From assembly GCA_050872785.1 (NCBI GenBank), contig JBNMHO010000001.1, positions 62,001 through 126,000 of the forward strand: 64,000 bases of DNA, in the 5' to 3' direction. The position numbers were made by a program, and so were the translations under genes. Each line of letters starts with the position of its first letter. The first letter of the stretch is position 1. This DNA is from UBA7862 sp050872785 (GTDB lineage Bacteria > Bacillota > Clostridia > Christensenellales > UBA1242). The notes under the pieces were generated by a model. The model saw nothing but the letters and a program-made list of their open reading frames with translations, was not told where the DNA came from and made no database searches. Below are positions 59,713 to 64,000 of the stretch, piece after piece.

Positions 59713-59881
59713 CACTTGAAGTCGTATTTTTATAAAAATTTTCATGCCAAACTTGTAAATTTTGTCTAAAATATTGGTCCAAAAGATGTCAATTTTTTGA
59801 TATTTTGGTATTCTTAAACAAAAAACTTCACAAAAGTAGTATAACCAAATATATTTTAATTTAACCAAAATTATGATATTT

Positions 59882-59910
59882 TTGCTAAAAATATTTTAAA
59901 CGCAAAAAAT
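59882..59910 (+). promoter_or_regulatory. Weak candidate promoter of the 68-residue gene, leaderless geometry
   Basis: TTGCTA, 17 bases, then AAAAAT, 6 bases before ATG 59917, with no Shine-Dalgarno. Each hexamer matches the consensus at 4 of 6 positions. Confidence 0.35.
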
Positions 59911-59916
59911 AGATAT

Positions 59917-60123
59917 ATGTACTTTAATTATCATGCGAAAATTCGCAAATTACTTCGAGAAAATGACCTTGATTATTATGAAATTGTGGACAAATGGAAC
60001 AGCATTTCGCCCGCTCTTGTTTTACACTTTCACTCTCACCCGCCAATGCCCGTGAGGATTGAAAAATGGGAGGAATATTTGCCACTTCTTGAAAAGTTAA
60101 CTGGCGATACAAAAGACGAATAA
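59917..60123 (+). CDS. Small soluble protein of unknown function
   Basis: 68 residues, charged, mixed helix/strand, with no membrane segment. It has YYEIVDKWNSISPALVLHFH followed by HPPMPVRIEKWEEYLPLL. The composition looks like a real protein and I have the impression of a recurrent small clostridial family, but I cannot name it. No Shine-Dalgarno; a weak promoter has the 6-base leaderless geometry. It is transcribed away from the transglutaminase-like gene. Confidence 0.65.
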   Translation: MYFNYHAKIRKLLRENDLDYYEIVDKWNSISPALVLHFHSHPPMPVRIEKWEEYLPLLEKLTGDTKDE

Positions 60124-60211
60124 AAATAAGATTTAATTCAAAAACGAAACAAAAACAATTACAGACTATGGAACTGCATATACCAATGACAAAATAAAAG
60201 TAATAGAATTT

Positions 60212-60358
60212 TTAGTGACAAAATCTATTGTATGTTCCGAGGTTGCATAAAATCTGTCCCAACAAGGCACATAATTCGTCTTTTTCTTTGGGAGAAAGTT
60301 TGCAATTTATTTCTTTGGCAATCAAAACAGCCAGTGTATTTATTTGGTCTGCGTCCAT
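60212..60358 (-). CDS. 48-residue small protein, DUF6774-like
   Basis: This short frame starts at ATG 60358 (MDADQINTLAVLIAKEI) and continues with LSPKEKDELCALLGQILCNLGT to a TAA at 60214-60212. The pattern of a hydrophobic helix, an LSP-x-E-x(3)-L turn and a second helix resembles the short DUF6774 proteins of Clostridia, whose function is unknown; this assignment is from memory. A TATAAT (60369-60364) lies 5 bases before the ATG, without a Shine-Dalgarno or a good -35. Confidence 0.6.
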   Translation of the reverse strand: MDADQINTLAVLIAKEINCKLSPKEKDELCALLGQILCNLGTYNRFCH

Positions 60359-60397
60359 ATTTCATTATATTCGACACATGGAAAATGTGTTTTTTAT

Positions 60398-60433
60398 AAA
60401 AAAATATCCACAAAACTTGAAGAAATGTGGATA
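60398..60433 (-). terminator. Terminator of the 247-residue gene
   Basis: On minus, TATCCACA, a 13-base loop, TGTGGATA, then seven Ts, 10 bases after the stop at 60444. The arms also resemble DnaA boxes, but the T run favours a terminator. Confidence 0.65.
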
Positions 60434-60443
60434 AGTTAAAGCA

Positions 60444-61187
60444 TTATCTAGTTGGGGCGTCCTCATGAGAGTTAACGGTCCTTGCTGAAGCAACATGTGA
60501 CTCGTCATTTTTACTCATAAGTAAAATAGCGTCCCTGCAATCTGAATATCTATCACTTAGAACTGTGAACAAATGAGAAGCTTTTACCCCAGTGATTGGA
60601 CATTTCTCTGGAAGCGAAGAAACAACGCTATCTTCTGGAAAGAACTCGTGGAATACATGAGATTTGCAACCATTTCTGACAAAGCCAATATATGCATAGT
60701 GGCTGTCCCCATTGTCATTTGAGAGCAATGTTCTTGTTGTCCCAAAAAATGTAAAATGATAATTTTCATTGTTGAAAACTGGAAGAACAGCAAAAATAGA
60801 ATCATTATTTTTTTCATTCTCCGCGAAAAATAGTCCTCGATTGTAACAATATGCCAAATCAGTATGGACATTTGGTTCGTTGGAATTATGCGAATGATCA
60901 AAAGATTCTGAATACCACATTCTCCCTTCGCAATCTTTTAGTCTTGAAAGATAAAAGCGATATTGGTCGTCACAAAAATTTTCAAGTGCTCTTTTAGCAA
61001 CATTCATTTTTTTATCACCATTATACTTATGTTGCTTTTGTGAAAAATCAAAAGAATTTATTTCATGGAATTCCTTTGCTACATACTGCTCCAGAAGATA
61101 TGTGTTTTCATAATTTGGTTTAATTGTTGCACTGTGGCTAATAAAAAACTCTGATTGATTTCTAATTTCATCTATCCAATCACTCAT
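60444..61187 (-). CDS. Hypothetical cytoplasmic protein
   Basis: 247 residues from ATG 61187, which has AAGGAG 6 bases upstream. A longer frame begins at 61223, inside the -10 of the promoter, so it is not used. There is no signal peptide or membrane segment. The sequence is rich in Asn, His, Ser and aromatic residues (FDHSHNSNEPNVHTDLAYCY, HVFHEFFPE) and I recognise no domain. It lies between the rRNA operon and the surface-protein genes with its own strong promoter and terminator. The composition differs somewhat from its neighbours, which could point to acquisition, but that is only an impression. Confidence 0.75.
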   Translation of the reverse strand: MSDWIDEIRNQSEFFISHSATIKPNYENTYLLEQYVAKEFHEINSFDFSQKQHKYNGDKKMNVAKRALENFCDDQYRFYLSRLKDCEGRMWYSESFDHSHNSNEPNVHTDLAYCYNRGLFFAENEKNNDSIFAVLPVFNNENYHFTFFGTTRTLLSNDNGDSHYAYIGFVRNGCKSHVFHEFFPEDSVVSSLPEKCPITGVKASHLFTVLSDRYSDCRDAILLMSKNDESHVASARTVNSHEDAPTR

Positions 61188-61222
61188 TCTATTCTCCTTA
61201 TTTGTGTTGCTTAATATACCCA

Positions 61223-61251
61223 ATTCTACAATACAAATGCAAATATGTCAA
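61223..61251 (-). promoter_or_regulatory. Sigma-A promoter of the hypothetical 247-residue gene
   Basis: On minus, TTGACA (61251-61246), 17 bases and TAGAAT (61228-61223), 36 bases before the ATG. Confidence 0.75.
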
Positions 61252-61360
61252 TAGTGAATAGTCCTTTTGTGCAAAAAATCACTGCAATCTTTGTCGAAGT
61301 TAACTTTAAACTTGGTATAAAACAATATTTCAATAAATGGATTTATACATATACAAATAC

Positions 61361-61386
61361 AAAAAGACCAGCTATTCGCTGGTCTT
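61361..61386 (-). terminator. Terminator of the rRNA operon
   Basis: On minus, AAGACCAGC-GAATA-GCTGGTCTT followed by TTTG: a perfect 9-bp stem just after 5S. Confidence 0.9.
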
Positions 61387-61395
61387 AATGAGGTT

Positions 61396-61513
61396 GAACG
61401 GCAATGTCCTAATTTCCCGGGCCGTTTCCAGCCAAGTATCTTCGGCGATGAGAAGCTTAACTTCCGTGTTCGGGATGAGAACGGGTGGTTCCTTCTCTCT
61501 ATCTTCACCATTC
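61396..61513 (-). rRNA. rrf: 5S ribosomal RNA
   Basis: About 118 bases. The conserved core (CCCATCCCGAACACGGAAGTTAAG type, here with small changes) is clear. The ends pair as helix I (GAATGG... with ...CCGTTC), which sets the boundaries to within a few bases. It lies about 140 bases after 23S on the same strand, with no tRNA between. Confidence 0.93.
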
Positions 61514-61652
61514 ATGGTATTATAACTGATTTTACAGATATAATCAAGTGATTTTCCCAACTTTTTTAAAAAGAGGGGTTAAGCACCATCACAACTGCAT
61601 ATTCAAATGAGAAAAACTAAGTAATATTATCAAAACTTGTGTCAAGATTATA

Positions 61653-64000
<2,348 letters not shown>

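Noticed and set aside
61514..61652. A tRNA in the 23S-5S spacer
   Set aside because: The spacer is about 140 AT-rich bases without cloverleaf or TTCGA-type arm.

Overview
The window is AT-rich DNA from a Gram-positive, spore-forming bacterium of the Bacillota. SpoIIID and a SpoIIQ-type LytM peptidase, several N-terminal lipoprotein signals, Mfd/Pth/RlmH/TadA of Firmicutes type and a Bacillus/Clostridium-like gene order all point to the class Clostridia. An uncultured gut lineage (Christensenellales-like) is a guess from the style of the lipoproteins and the small proteins; nothing here proves it. Nearly everything is on the minus strand. Only rmuC, vanW and one 68-residue gene are on plus.

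Layout, left to right. (1) 1-28.7 kb holds two tandem, homologous giant surface lipoproteins, both on minus. The first runs off the left edge after about 1,239 residues. The second is one uninterrupted frame of about 8,260 codons. Both start with a lipobox, share the mature N-terminal pattern RY-x-DL and the later motif VPT-x(3)-FKE, and carry about 1,100 residues of Ig/Big-like repeats before entering Glug-type repeat blocks. (2) 29.1-31.0 kb is a sporulation/lipid patch: spoIIID, an acyl carrier protein gene, spoIIQ and a small membrane-anchored protein. (3) 31.4-45.1 kb is housekeeping: a flippase-like membrane protein, a PrsA-like foldase, mfd, pth, a shrunken GlmU-like protein at the usual glmU place, tadA with a C-terminal extension, an M14 carboxypeptidase, rlmH, two tandem CPBP membrane proteases and a YycJ-like metallo-beta-lactamase-fold protein. 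(4) 45.2-50.7 kb holds an M1-type aminopeptidase lipoprotein, a small membrane protein, gltX and two exported proteins of unknown function. (5) 50.9-53.7 kb, plus strand, is rmuC and vanW. (6) 53.8-59.7 kb holds an InlB-repeat lipoprotein and a membrane-anchored transglutaminase-like protein. (7) 59.9-61.2 kb holds three small genes of unknown function. (8) 61.4-64.0 kb is the end of an rRNA operon: 5S and most of 23S on minus, with the 23S 5' end beyond the right edge.

Three threads run through the window. First, cell-surface investment is heavy: at least six lipoproteins or anchored exported proteins plus secretion, folding and wall functions (PrsA-like, M14, VanW, SpoIIQ, transglutaminase-like). 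Second, two start modes are visible. Many genes have a clear Shine-Dalgarno, while several have none and instead place a sigma-A -10 hexamer 5-7 bases before the ATG, suggesting leaderless mRNAs. Third, most transcription units end in recognisable intrinsic terminators, which allowed operon boundaries to be drawn. No CRISPR array, tRNA, insertion sequence or phage module was seen.
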